64,000 nucleotides of DNA from Methylobacterium tardum (GCF_023546765.1 NZ_CP097484.1:1615501-1679500); one strand, 5' to 3'; counted from the first letter of the stretch, positions 45,903 through 53,752 are shown. Notes: generated by a model from the sequence alone, not told the origin. Numbers and translations are program-made.

Positions 45903-46298
45903 ATGCAAGGAGATCAAAGCACTGTCGTTCCTCTGGCGGATCGGCTCGCATGGTCACCGGAGGAGTTCGGAAACGTCTCGGGGCAGGGGCGTACTCTCGT
46001 CTACGAACACATCCGCGCCGGCAATCTGGCCACCAGAAAATCAGGTCGCCGCACGCTGATCCTGCGCGAGGACGGGCTCGCCTTCTTGCGCAGCCTGCCG
46101 GCTGGGGGAGGGCGGCATGAGGCGGCCTGGGACCCTCGTGGGCGATCAGGCGGTTTACGCCGGACAACGCCTCATCGGTCACACGCGCAGCTCCGCTGGT
46201 GGCGTGACCGCCTTCCGCGCCGATGGCACCGTGCTCGGCAGCTACCCGTCCCGCAAAGCCGCTATGAACGCGATCAGCGCGCTCTCGATCGGCGGTGA
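45903..46298 (+). CDS. HTH excisionase-like DNA-binding protein; C-terminus likely frameshifted
   Basis: GGAGG sits 5-6 nt before ATG 45903. Residues ~12-62 (LADRLAWSPEEFGNV, YEHIRAGNLATRKSGRRTLI, EDGLAFLRSLPAG) match the winged-helix fold of AlpA/excisionase-type proteins, which are normally 60-75 aa. As sequenced the frame runs on to 46298 through the next gene with an Arg-rich, unnatural tail. Adding one G to the G5 run at 46104-46108 ends it at TGA 46118-46120, exactly overlapping the next ATG (46117). The repaired protein is about 72 aa. Likely role: directionality factor or regulator for the island. Confidence 0.8.
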   Translation: MQGDQSTVVPLADRLAWSPEEFGNVSGQGRTLVYEHIRAGNLATRKSGRRTLILREDGLAFLRSLPAGGGRHEAAWDPRGRSGGLRRTTPHRSHAQLRWWRDRLPRRWHRARQLPVPQSRYERDQRALDRR

Positions 46299-46323
46299 AG
46301 CAGGGGGAGTGCCCACGACATGA
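46117..46323 (+). CDS. Small island protein of unknown function
   Basis: A 68-aa protein with AVYAGQRLIGHTRSSAGGVT and FRADGTVLGSYPSRKAAMNA, a beta-rich first half and helical end; the pattern of a short strand pair followed by SRKAA resembles many small phage/ICE accessory proteins. ATG 46117 and stop 46323 each overlap neighbours in ATGA form (after repair of the preceding gene). No known family. Confidence 0.65.
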   Translation: MRRPGTLVGDQAVYAGQRLIGHTRSSAGGVTAFRADGTVLGSYPSRKAAMNAISALSIGGEAGGVPTT

Positions 46324-47408
46324 ATTGCGCCCCGCTCCGGGGCGAAAGGCATCCTGAACGGAGAAAGGCGGTCGCTGGGAACGACCGCCCCTCAAAATCC
46401 GGATTGGGATTGCTTGGGAAAGCCCCCTCTACATACAGCCCCGACACGCCTTCGCCAATAAGCAACGTCGAAGCTTTCCCGCTTGATTGGAAAACTCGGC
46501 GAGCTCGGGCGGCGTTCAGGCTGGCGGATATCATCAAGCTGGCCAGAGATCGCCGGCATCGTGGTCTGTCGGTCGACCCAGGCAACTTTGCCTTCGCGCT
46601 GGCTTCGACCCTCGGATCTGTGCCGGCTGGCCCATACGGAATCCCGGGCCGCCAGCGCTTTTTGCGGTGGTTCGGCTTGGATCTCGAAGCCTTGCGGATA
46701 ACGATCGAACGCGCGTGGCTTGGGAACTTCAGCGATGCCGAGCTCGAGACGATCATCCAGAGCGTCATTCGGTACAGCGCGGCTCACGGGCAGAAGCTCA
46801 TGAGCGCGACCGCAACGGGGCAACTCCTCGCGGTGACATCGGCCGAACGAGCGGAGTTCAAGCTCACGCAAATCGAGGCTGTTGACGAACCTCGGTCAGA
46901 TCGGATCGCACGGCAGAAGGAGGCCCGGCGTAAGCGCGACCGCGAGCGAAAGCGTGTCCAACGTGGACGACTGGCTCGGCCAATCTACGAGAACCGCTCG
47001 CTGTCGAAGCAGAAACCTTGGGCGGAAGAGGGCATCAGCCGACGTACCTGGGAACGGCGTCGGGCCCGTGACGCAAGTGTGTCCACCCATGTTCTATTCT
47101 CACAGGGTGATGGGACACACTTGCGACAGGGTGTGGCTCCTCAAAAAACCCAATCCGAACAGGGTCCAGCGAGACTCGGCGGAGCCAATCGAGGAGTTGG
47201 CGCTGACGTGCATTCGCACGGGGGCAAGACGAGCAGCACCAGGGCTGTGAAAACCGATCCGCTGCCGCTTTCGGGTGGTGATGGGAAAGGCGGGAGTGCA
47301 TCGCCCAGGCGGCCGATTGCGCCTTCCAGTTCGGGCGTAATCCGCGAGCACGTACCGCGATTCCTGATGGCACCAGTTCAGACCCCCTCACTGAACGGAG
47401 GCCCATGA
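46320..47408 (+). CDS. Putative DNA-binding island protein, possibly replication or regulation
   Basis: A 362-aa protein starting in ATGA overlap with the preceding gene. The central part is strongly basic (residues ~200-255: RQKEARRKRDRERKRVQRGR) followed by GISRRTWERRRARDA, which looks like a helix-turn-helix used to read DNA. The C-terminal third is low-complexity and probably disordered. Such proteins occur at the same place, after the excisionase-like gene, in Methylobacterium islands, but I cannot name a family. Its stop overlaps the next start. Confidence 0.65.
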   Translation: MNCAPLRGERHPERRKAVAGNDRPSKSGLGLLGKAPSTYSPDTPSPISNVEAFPLDWKTRRARAAFRLADIIKLARDRRHRGLSVDPGNFAFALASTLGSVPAGPYGIPGRQRFLRWFGLDLEALRITIERAWLGNFSDAELETIIQSVIRYSAAHGQKLMSATATGQLLAVTSAERAEFKLTQIEAVDEPRSDRIARQKEARRKRDRERKRVQRGRLARPIYENRSLSKQKPWAEEGISRRTWERRRARDASVSTHVLFSQGDGTHLRQGVAPQKTQSEQGPARLGGANRGVGADVHSHGGKTSSTRAVKTDPLPLSGGDGKGGSASPRRPIAPSSSGVIREHVPRFLMAPVQTPSLNGGP

Positions 47409-47620
47409 TGTGGCGGCTCTCATTCCTGCTGACCATCGCGCTGCCCGTGCTGTGGATCCAGCGTCGTCTATGGCCTTGGTGGCTAGAGGCGCTCGCACGC
47501 TGGGATCGGCGCGCGGCCGGCCATGCGGAGGCGCGTGGCGACAGCGATGCGGCGGTCGCCCATTTGGAGCGCGCCGAACGCCGGCTCATCCAGGCGATCT
47601 GCGTCATTCGCGGATCCTGA
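47405..47620 (+). CDS. Small single-pass membrane protein
   Basis: A 71-aa protein with one N-terminal membrane helix (LSFLLTIALPVLWIQRRLWPWW) and a charged helical tail. ATG 47405 overlaps the previous stop. Unknown function; the coupling places it in the same transcript as the preceding gene. Confidence 0.6.
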   Translation: MMWRLSFLLTIALPVLWIQRRLWPWWLEALARWDRRAAGHAEARGDSDAAVAHLERAERRLIQAICVIRGS

Positions 47621-47675
47621 ATTGCCTGCCCGTGCTGTTTCGGTGCGGGCAGATCCAATCAATTGCGACAGGGGG

Positions 47676-48719
47676 ATGCTTGTGGAAACTGGGACGCTCG
47701 ATCTCGACCGGTTCGCGAAGATCCGTCGGCTGCACGACAGCACCACCAACGCCGGCGAGAAGGCGGCCGCGGCCACGCGGATGAAGGTCATTGCTGAGAC
47801 GGCGGGAATGACCGTCGAGCAGGTGGCGTCCAAATTGGACGCTGCTGCACCCAAGCCTGTTCACGACGCATTTGTAGGAAGCTCATTCGCCAAGGCGTGG
47901 GCTGATTTGATGAATACGCCAGAGCAGCGCGCGTTTGAGGAGAAGCGTGCGGCCGAGCGCGAGAAGCAGCGACAGGAGGCGCTGAGGGAGCACGGGACAC
48001 AGGAAGCCCTGTTCGACGAGAACCCTTGGGAGCGCCGTCTCCGTGAGTCCTGTCAGCCTTTGCTCGGAAGGCACGCCGTGCATGGCTACACGACGTTGGA
48101 CGGCTGGGATGGGGTCGGCAGTAGGATACCAGCGAAAGTCCGGATAGCCGTCTCAAGCGCTTACCGGTTGCCTCGGACAGTCACTGAGGCCTGGGACGAG
48201 ACGCAGTTCTGGGAGCAGTTGCTCGACCACCGCTGCGCCTTCGAGCGTGATTACGAGCCCTGGCATTGGATTCGGGCTCGAATCCAGGTCGTTGAGGAGC
48301 TGTGCGATACGCTACCCTCCAGGGGAATTGAGGATCTTCAGAGGCGCGTGGAATGGATGCGCCACGTGAACAATCTCGGATGGTCCCGAGACGTGCACGA
48401 GGACAATGCTCTGATCGATCGCTTGGCTGCCGATGTGGCGAGTATGGCCGGCGTCGTCACCGCGCTCGCTGGTATGGTCGAGCGTGTCAGCCGGCAGGAA
48501 ATGACCTCAGCTGCTGTCCAAAGTGGACACGAGGATCATGCCTCACAGCATCCAGCTGCCGATGTCCGTTCTGGACGCCCCTATAGAACCAACGCTGACA
48601 AGCGCCGTGATGTGCTGGCACTGCTCGGACAGGGGCTCACGGATCGGGAGATCGCCAGACGTGCCGGCGTATCGCCCACCACCGTAGGTTCGATCCGGAA
48701 CGCTCAGAACGGCCGATGA
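47676..48719 (+). CDS. DUF2786-like N-terminus with C-terminal HTH, island regulator
   Basis: 347 aa from ATG 47676 (ACAGGGGG upstream). The N-terminal KIRRLHDSTTNAGEKAAAATRMKVIAETAGMT resembles DUF2786, a short helical module found in phage and plasmid proteins. The middle is helical and Trp-rich around DETQFWEQLLDHRC. The C-terminal LGQGLTDREIARRAGVSPTTVGSIR is a clear LuxR/sigma-type helix-turn-helix. Likely a DNA-binding regulator or replication-associated protein of the island. The second DUF2786-like gene at 49194 is a shorter relative of its N-terminus. Confidence 0.7.
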   Translation: MLVETGTLDLDRFAKIRRLHDSTTNAGEKAAAATRMKVIAETAGMTVEQVASKLDAAAPKPVHDAFVGSSFAKAWADLMNTPEQRAFEEKRAAEREKQRQEALREHGTQEALFDENPWERRLRESCQPLLGRHAVHGYTTLDGWDGVGSRIPAKVRIAVSSAYRLPRTVTEAWDETQFWEQLLDHRCAFERDYEPWHWIRARIQVVEELCDTLPSRGIEDLQRRVEWMRHVNNLGWSRDVHEDNALIDRLAADVASMAGVVTALAGMVERVSRQEMTSAAVQSGHEDHASQHPAADVRSGRPYRTNADKRRDVLALLGQGLTDREIARRAGVSPTTVGSIRNAQNGR

Positions 48720-48821
48720 GCTCGCGCCGGTGCTGGACAGCCAACTGAAAAGAATGCCAGCCTGTGCGTCCCGTATCGCACTGAGCGGCATCGGTCGGAA
48801 TGCACCATGGGAGCTTCGCCG

Positions 48822-49181
48822 ATGCTTGGCCCTCATATCGTGGCATTCAGCGTTGCGATCGCGTTCACGCTCGGTGCCTTCGCGATTGCGCGGGCAGACC
48901 GACACGCCGACCGAGCCACAACCCTTCTGGCCTCAGTTGCGGTGGGCCTCGGAATGCTGGCGCTTATTGAGGAGCTGTCTCAACTCAACGCACAAGGTCC
49001 GGCCGTATCGCAAGCCGATGCTCGGCCTGAATTCGGGATGAGCTGGCGGCCGCCCCGAGCCGTTCCCGATCGCGCAGGAGATCAGCTTATTGCGGGCGCA
49101 GGTCTCGAATGGGATCCGCCCCGAGCATTCAGACCGCTGGAGCCCGCGCGTCGTCGAGAAGGCGTGGGTGGTCCTGAATAG
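48822..49181 (+). CDS. Small membrane protein of unknown function
   Basis: ATG 48822 is preceded by GGGAGC; ATG 48807 is an alternative. The ~119-aa product has two hydrophobic segments (VAFSVAIAFTLGAFAIA and LLASVAVGLGMLALIEEL) and a Pro/Arg-rich cytosolic tail. No family recognised. Confidence 0.55.
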   Translation: MLGPHIVAFSVAIAFTLGAFAIARADRHADRATTLLASVAVGLGMLALIEELSQLNAQGPAVSQADARPEFGMSWRPPRAVPDRAGDQLIAGAGLEWDPPRAFRPLEPARRREGVGGPE

Positions 49182-49193
49182 GATGGCCAGGTC

Positions 49194-49643
49194 GTGAGGG
49201 CTTCAGCGATAAATAGCCAGCCCCTCGATCTGGACCGGCTTCGGAAATGCCGCGAGTTGATGCGGCGTGGCGCAACTCCAGGCGAGCGCGCTGCAGGCGA
49301 GGCCGCGGCGGAACGAATAGCAGCGGCGGCCGGCCTCACCCTGAAGGAGGCCCTGCGGCGTGGTGATGGTGTTTCAGCACCTGCATCGTCCCCACCCATG
49401 CCGACGCGGCCGGCCTCGCCTCCTCGAACCAAGGCGAAGCTGAAGCCTGCACCGAAGACGGTCGAGGATGCGATCGCCGAAAAGGCCCAGCGCGATGAAC
49501 GCCTGAAACGGCGCGCAGCGCGGGAGGAGAAGCGCCTGCGGAAGGTCTACGCGGCACAGGATGCGGCCAACGCCTTGCTCCGTGAGGAGCAGGCCAAGCG
49601 GGATCGCGAATGGGCCGAAGCGCGCGGGGCATCACCAGCGTGA
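49194..49643 (+). CDS. DUF2786-like small protein
   Basis: A 149-aa protein from GTG 49194. DLDRLRKCRELMRRGATPGE and AERIAAAAGLTLKEAL match the N-terminal module of the gene at 47676 (DLDRFAKIRRLHDSTTNAGE...). The rest is a Pro-rich linker and a charged helix (DERLKRRAAREEKRLRKVY), probably a coiled coil. It may modulate or compete with the longer relative. Confidence 0.62.
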   Translation: MRASAINSQPLDLDRLRKCRELMRRGATPGERAAGEAAAERIAAAAGLTLKEALRRGDGVSAPASSPPMPTRPASPPRTKAKLKPAPKTVEDAIAEKAQRDERLKRRAAREEKRLRKVYAAQDAANALLREEQAKRDREWAEARGASPA

Positions 49644-49906
49644 TATACAGCCGAAGGCCCCCTCCGTGCGAACCGGAGGCCGTTGAGCGGCGACGGGTGT
49701 CTGGGCGGTGTGAGGTGGCGGGCTGAGCCTAACGCCCGCCAGCGGCCCGGATTTCGAACGCGGGCCGTATCCTCAGTCTGGTCAGGCAATTCATTCCATC
49801 TCAGAAAGGGTTCGACAGCGGCCAACTCCCCCGGATTTCCGGGCAGTTGGATCCGTCTCGGGTTTCTCAACCCCGGACACCGAAGTGCCCGGGGCATAGT
49901 CCGACG

Positions 49907-50041
49907 TCACTTCTTCTTGCTGGTGTGGATGCGCTGGGTCTCGGTCGTGGACTTGTGGGTCTTCGCGTACCCACCGGTGACGAACCGCCCGCTCACAGAG
50001 CTGCGGCTCACCGTCTTCGTCGGTCCCTTGGTCGCCATCAT
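49907..50041 (-). CDS. Conserved-looking 44-aa basic small protein
   Basis: A minus-strand frame from ATG 50041 (or 50038) with GGAGG just upstream. It encodes VSRSSVSGRFVTGGYAKTH and ends TQRIHTSKKK. Short proteins with this SSVSG-FVT-GYAK-HPKTT-type pattern are frequent in alphaproteobacteria and are often found near toxin-antitoxin genes. It is divergent from HicA across a palindrome. Longer frames on either strand here have poorer codon bias. Function unknown. Confidence 0.6.
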   Translation of the reverse strand: MMATKGPTKTVSRSSVSGRFVTGGYAKTHKSTTETQRIHTSKKK

Positions 50042-50110
50042 GGCCTCCATCGCGCTCGATCATTCGAGCGTTGCGCATCGTTACACAACCATCTTGACGC
50101 CGCAAGTTTC

Positions 50111-50128
50111 TTGTGTACCTATACACAA
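50111..50128. promoter_or_regulatory. Palindromic operator candidate upstream of hicAB
   Basis: The 18-bp sequence ttgtgtacctatacacaa has 7-bp inverted arms (ttgtgta/tacacaa) around a 4-bp centre. It lies 53 bp before the HicA start and 69 bp before the divergent small-protein start, an apt place for HicB autorepression. Confidence 0.6.
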
Positions 50129-50181
50129 GTCGAAACGAGAGAGGCGGAAATGGCGGCACACCGTATGCAGAAGGGTTGGCA

Positions 50182-50391
50182 ATGTCTGCGAAATCACACA
50201 GTCGCAAGACCCGTGATGTAATCGCGGCGCTTCATAAGGATGGCTGGAATGTCATCCGAAATGGGCCCGGAGATCACATACAGTTTAAGCACCCAATCAA
50301 ACCTGGTCGGATCTCGATAGACAACGGTGAGCCGGAAATACCAACCGGTACGCTACGTTCGATTTATCGCGCAGCTGGATGGGAGTGGTGA
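50182..50391 (+). CDS. hicA: HicA-family toxin (mRNA interferase)
   Basis: 69 aa from ATG 50182 with AAGGGTTGG upstream. RKTRDVIAALHKDGWNVIR, GPGDHIQFKHP and the C-terminal IPTGTLRSIYRAAGW match the dsRNA-binding-like HicA fold; the catalytic histidine would be the one in GDHIQF. The canonical order is HicA then HicB, as here. A hairpin lies between the two genes. It should cleave mRNA when freed from its antitoxin. Confidence 0.88.
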   Translation: MSAKSHSRKTRDVIAALHKDGWNVIRNGPGDHIQFKHPIKPGRISIDNGEPEIPTGTLRSIYRAAGWEW

Positions 50392-50399
50392 TCAAGGTA

Positions 50400-50421
50400 G
50401 CGGGTCTCATGGGAGACCCGC
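50400..50421 (+). terminator. Stem-loop between hicA and hicB
   Basis: gcgggtct / agacccgc form an 8-bp GC-rich stem around catggg. It starts 9 bp after the HicA stop and is followed by a pyrimidine-rich gcctctttccc. It may be an attenuator or a processing site that alters the toxin:antitoxin ratio; hicB may then need its own promoter. Confidence 0.55.
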
Positions 50422-50469
50422 GCCTCTTTCCCTCGACGACCGCGCCATGCGCCGGCAGAGGATGAGATC

Positions 50470-50895
50470 ATGACAAATGTTGTAATGTTCATACACGAGG
50501 AGAACGGCAGCTACGGTGCGTCCTTCCCGGACTTCCCGGGTGCAACGACGGTCGCTGGCGACCTCGACACACTCTATCGCAAGGCGGCAGAAATGCTCGT
50601 CTTCCACGTCGGCGGTATGGCCGAGGATGGCGATGACATCGCCTCTCCTCGTACGCTGGATCAGTTGCGAGCTGATCCCGCCTTTCAGGAAGACAGCGAA
50701 GGGGCGTTGATCGGCCTCGTTCGCGTCGATCTTCCCGGCAGGTCTGTACGCGTCAACATCTCCATGGAGGAGAGCCTATTGAAGCGTGTCGACCGCGCGG
50801 CTGAGGCAAGTGGTGAGAGCCGTTCCGGCTTCTTAGCTCAGGCCGCAAAGGCACGTCTAAGCACCCATTCCGGCACTACCCCTCCAGCTGAGTAG
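50470..50895 (+). CDS. hicB: HicB-family antitoxin
   Basis: A 141-aa protein. The N-terminal domain has MFIHEENGSYGASFPDFPG and an EAA-type helix, the partial RNase H-like HicB fold. The C-terminal SMEESLLKRVDRAAEASGES and FLAQAAKARL form a ribbon-helix-helix for DNA binding. It would neutralise HicA and repress the operon, plausibly at the palindrome 50111-50128. Start ATG 50470 with AGAGGATGA upstream. Confidence 0.9.
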   Translation: MTNVVMFIHEENGSYGASFPDFPGATTVAGDLDTLYRKAAEMLVFHVGGMAEDGDDIASPRTLDQLRADPAFQEDSEGALIGLVRVDLPGRSVRVNISMEESLLKRVDRAAEASGESRSGFLAQAAKARLSTHSGTTPPAE

Positions 50896-50909
50896 AGCTT
50901 GATCAGCAC

Positions 50910-51125
50910 ATGACGAAAGAGTGGAGGGTCGGAGAGGTCGTGATGCTCGCCTCAGGGGGAGCTCGCATGACAGTCAGCCGGATCGGGAAGAATGCCGATG
51001 GTAGGCCATCGGTGTTTTGCGTTTGGCAAGAGACAAAAGGGAAAGGCTTCGTGCAGACAGAGCGCGAGTACCATCCTGATGTCTTGGTGAGTGGCGCGCG
51101 TCGCGCGATCGGCGTCAGCTTCTAA
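50910..51125 (+). CDS. YodC-like DUF2158 protein
   Basis: A 71-aa protein: GEVVMLASGGARMTVSRIG, then VFCVWQETKGKGF and YHPDVLV. The GD-VxLxSGGPxMTV--V-CxWF pattern is DUF2158/YodC. It follows hicB by 14 bp and may be co-transcribed. The family's function is unknown. Confidence 0.75.
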   Translation: MTKEWRVGEVVMLASGGARMTVSRIGKNADGRPSVFCVWQETKGKGFVQTEREYHPDVLVSGARRAIGVSF

Positions 51126-51293
51126 TAAGCACGAATGGCAGTGCCGCTCCGTCGCCTGATCCCATCACAGGTTGGCGGAGCGGCACCGCACCTCAATGCG
51201 TACGCCGACCCGAACCATCGCGTCGCAATTGATGCGCTCTATCTATCAATTCGAGGATTATGATAGAGAACGTGCATCAATGGGGTGGCGGCG

Positions 51294-51458
51294 ATGCGGC
51301 TCGACCTATTCAGCAGCGGGGTCCTGATCGGCTCGGTGGAGCGGGGCGGACCTCATCACGTGTACGCCTATGGCCCGCACGGTGACGCCATCGGCGCATT
51401 CGGCGATATGGACGCCGCAGCTGCCGCCCTGCTCCGTCGCATGCCGGTGGCAGCATGA
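51294..51458 (+). CDS. 54-aa protein coupled to MerR-type regulator
   Basis: ATG 51294 to TGA 51458, overlapping the next ATG as ATGA. It encodes GVLIGSVERGGPHHVYAYGP and ends AAALLRRMPVAA: two or three strands and a helix, the same small-fold style as the gene at 46117. A GGGGTGGCGGCG stretch precedes the start. Function unknown. Confidence 0.6.
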   Translation: MRLDLFSSGVLIGSVERGGPHHVYAYGPHGDAIGAFGDMDAAAAALLRRMPVAA

Positions 51459-51886
51459 GGCTTCAGGGCATTGCCGCCATCGCTGAGCAGCTCGACCTGC
51501 CGCAGCACGTCCTCCGCTTCTGGGAGAAGGAGTTTGGCCATCTACGGCCCATGCGACGAAATCGCCGGCGGTACTATCGCGCCGAAGACGTCGAGATCCT
51601 GCAGGGCGTCCGCACGCTGCTGCATGACCGAGGGTTGACGCTGGACGGACTGCGCCGTGTGTTCCAGGAGCGGGGGCCGACTTTCGTCCGCGCGGTTGGC
51701 CGCGGCGAGATCGCGAGTGATCCGCTCGACATGGTAGCCATGGGTCTTGCTCTCGCTCAGCTCCCTCCGGACCGCCAGCACGCTCTGATTGAGGCGCTCG
51801 CCGATCCAGCCACATGCCGAGCATTGGCCGACCAGTGTCTTGGGCAGACCCATCGCGCAGAGGCGGCCCATGCCCGGTCGGCCTGA
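51455..51886 (+). CDS. MerR-family transcriptional regulator
   Basis: A 143-aa protein beginning IAEQLDLPQHVLRFWEKEFG, RRYYRAEDVEILQGVRTLLHDRGLTLDG, the MerR winged-helix. Its C-terminal helix is short and has no metal-binding cysteines, so it is not a metal sensor. It is translated with the preceding 54-aa protein and its end overlaps the next start. Many island MerR-like proteins act as excisionases or regulators. Confidence 0.82.
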   Translation: MRLQGIAAIAEQLDLPQHVLRFWEKEFGHLRPMRRNRRRYYRAEDVEILQGVRTLLHDRGLTLDGLRRVFQERGPTFVRAVGRGEIASDPLDMVAMGLALAQLPPDRQHALIEALADPATCRALADQCLGQTHRAEAAHARSA

Positions 51887-52109
51887 TCGCATCGTTGCCG
51901 AGATCCGGAAGTCCGCGCGGGAGTCCGTCCGTGTGATCTTGCGTGAGAAGGGCGGACAACTTGGCGCCGATCTCCGCATCGCTAGCACCGCCGGCCAAGG
52001 ATCAATACGCGAGACCCAGAAAGGCTTGCGCATCCCACTCGGGCGGATAGGCGAGTTGATCGATGCCCTTCGCGAAGCGCAGCGCCTCGCCAGCCAGCTC
52101 GATGGCTGA
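51870..52109 (+). CDS. Small PC4-like or unknown DNA-associated protein
   Basis: 79 aa from ATG 51870, overlapping the MerR gene by 17 bp. ARESVRVILREKGGQLGADLR followed by KGLRIPLGRIGELIDAL resembles the strand-strand-helix pattern of PC4/p15 ssDNA-binding domains (EVRVSLREY...KGVTL-PELL-ELIAAL). The likeness is by eye and weak; otherwise unknown. Confidence 0.55.
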   Translation: MPGRPDRIVAEIRKSARESVRVILREKGGQLGADLRIASTAGQGSIRETQKGLRIPLGRIGELIDALREAQRLASQLDG

Positions 52110-52453
52110 CGTCCTCACATGTGCGGCCAAGGCTAGTTTTGCCTAAAATAGGCGCTGGCACCTGAGCCGCAGCTCGGAAGGCCGCAGAGCCACATGATGT
52201 GCCTCCCACAAATTGTACGCCAAAATCGAATTTTTCAAATCTAGTCTGCCGTCCATCTCGGCACAGCGCTACCCACGGTGCCACAGTGATATCAGTATTG
52301 ATCTAAATATATAACTTCATTGGAGCCTTCAACGAGGTCGATAGAGCGGCAAAACTATTTGACATTCCCAAATCGTCAATATATCACCATTGCCCATCAC
52401 ATCATGATTTGGTGTCTTGAATAGTTCCAGCGAATAAATCATAGGAGAAGAGC
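52110..52453. other. AT-rich intergenic region
   Basis: 344 bp with no supported gene. GC content drops sharply from about 52190. The right half carries a candidate promoter for the PAN-domain gene (52359-52388). Confidence 0.4.
52359..52388 (+). promoter_or_regulatory. Candidate sigma70-type promoter
   Basis: A perfect -35 hexamer ttgaca at 52359-52364 is followed after 17-18 bp by an AT-rich tatatcac that could serve as -10. It lies about 65 bp before the PAN-domain start. Confidence 0.42.
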
Positions 52454-53014
52454 ATGATTAAGTTGCTTGTGCGACTTTGTGTGCTTACGGTTGCAATCTC
52501 CTTTATGAATAGTATCGGTCTCGCAAATCAGTTTTCTGAACCTGGAATTGATCGTCCAGGAAATGATTACAAAAATTTCGACATCCCGCCGCCGCAGCCA
52601 GGGACATTAGGCTCTGATGGGCCGGATATTTGTGAGCTGAATTGTAACCGAGACCAGACCTGCAAGGCTTGGACGTACGTCAATGCGGGGGTTCAAGGTC
52701 CGCGGCCTAGGTGCTGGCTGAAAACTGTGATCCCATCGGCCGTCAGAAATGGATGCTGCACGTCAGGCGTGTCATCAGCCTACTCCCTGACTGACGTCGA
52801 TAGACCTGGATCGGACTATAAATCGTTTGATATCCAAGCTGCCGCGAGCGGGTGTGCAGATGCTTGTCAAAGGGATTCCGCTTGCGCGGCATGGACCTAT
52901 GTCAAGCCGGGCATCCAAGCCGCTTCTGCAAGATGCTGGTTGAAAAACAAGATACCAGACGCAAACAACAACAACTGCTGCACCTCGGGTATTCCAGCGC
53001 CTCGGCTGCACTGA
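52454..53014 (+). CDS. Secreted protein with two tandem PAN/Apple-like domains
   Basis: A 186-aa protein with a signal peptide (LLVRLCVLTVAISFMNSIG). Two repeats follow, about 34-108 and 115-180, each with DRPG(N/S)DYK(N/S)FDI, Cys in the ELNC/DAC helix, a C-x(3-4)-WTYV core and RCWLK-IP---N-CCTSG. Each has about five to six cysteines. PAN_4 domains bind carbohydrate or protein on secreted proteins. GC content is lower than that of the surrounding island genes, and the gene has its own promoter candidate and GGAGAAGAG ribosome-binding site. The target is unknown; it could be an adhesin-like or inhibitor protein. Confidence 0.82.
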   Translation: MIKLLVRLCVLTVAISFMNSIGLANQFSEPGIDRPGNDYKNFDIPPPQPGTLGSDGPDICELNCNRDQTCKAWTYVNAGVQGPRPRCWLKTVIPSAVRNGCCTSGVSSAYSLTDVDRPGSDYKSFDIQAAASGCADACQRDSACAAWTYVKPGIQAASARCWLKNKIPDANNNNCCTSGIPAPRLH

Positions 53015-53253
53015 GCCCCGCCGGTATATGCAAATCAGTAGCACAGCATGGGCGCCATTTCTGTGCGTCCCATGACGGCGATGGGGCTGTGCACCGCGTG
53101 CTTGGCACGATTACCGCTACTTGATCCGAGACACAGTTTCACGATACGTTCTCGTGTCGCCTTCGGCATAAGCCGTAGCCGCGACATGCCATAGGGCCGC
53201 CTGAGACAGGGTTGGCCGCGGGCGCTTCACCGGATCCCCGGAGGCCCGCTCGC

Positions 53254-53619
53254 ATGTCGCCCGAGAACCCGATTAGACGGAAGCCCGGCCGCAAGAGCAT
53301 CGTCGCTGCACACCCACAGCGCGACGCGATCGAGGCCGCCTGCGCTGCCGGCATCAGCCTACGGAAGGTCGCTCACCGGTTCGGCCTGCCCCGCATGGCG
53401 CTCTACCGGTATTGGCACAGCCTGCCGGCCGAGCATCGCAACGCCCTCTTCGCGGAAGCGGCCGACCTGGATGATGCCCGGTGGCGCGAGGTGACGACCG
53501 GTCTCGCCGCCATCGCTCGTCGTCATCCTGAGGTGCGTGCCGATCTCGATGAACTTGTCCAGCGCATCAGCATCCCGGTGACGTCATCCACGACAGGAGG
53601 CCACGCCCATGCCGCGTGA
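53254..53619 (+). CDS. HTH-domain island protein
   Basis: 121 aa from ATG 53254 with GGAGG 8 nt upstream. EAACAAGISLRKVAHRFGLPRMALYRYW is a helix-turn-helix like that of phage terminase small subunits or Hin-type resolvases. The C-terminal helical region contains LDDARWREVTTGLAAI. It overlaps the next start by 11 bp. A regulatory or terminase-small-like role is possible. Confidence 0.65.
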   Translation: MSPENPIRRKPGRKSIVAAHPQRDAIEAACAAGISLRKVAHRFGLPRMALYRYWHSLPAEHRNALFAEAADLDDARWREVTTGLAAIARRHPEVRADLDELVQRISIPVTSSTTGGHAHAA

Positions 53620-53752
53620 AGCCATCGCCGATGACCCGAATGCCAGAAGGGATAGGGGGCCTCGATTAAGGAACCGGATCGAGGGAGCAGCAACCGAATG
53701 GGAAGCCTTTTCCGAGAAGCGCGTCGAAAAAAATCGGCTTTGGACCCTTTAA
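53609..53752 (+). CDS. 47-aa unknown protein
   Basis: ATG 53609 is preceded by a strong CAGGAGG. It encodes MPREAIADDPNARRDRG and ends VEKNRLWTL. Overlap with the preceding gene and the strong ribosome-binding site favour a real gene; it may be the N-terminal piece of a longer lost protein. Confidence 0.45.
   Translation: MPREAIADDPNARRDRGPRLRNRIEGAATEWEAFSEKRVEKNRLWTL

Noticed and set aside
49653..49680. GC stem-loop after the DUF2786-like gene as terminator
   Set aside because: The stem is only about six pairs with a mismatch and there is no T-run, so it is not listed as a terminator.
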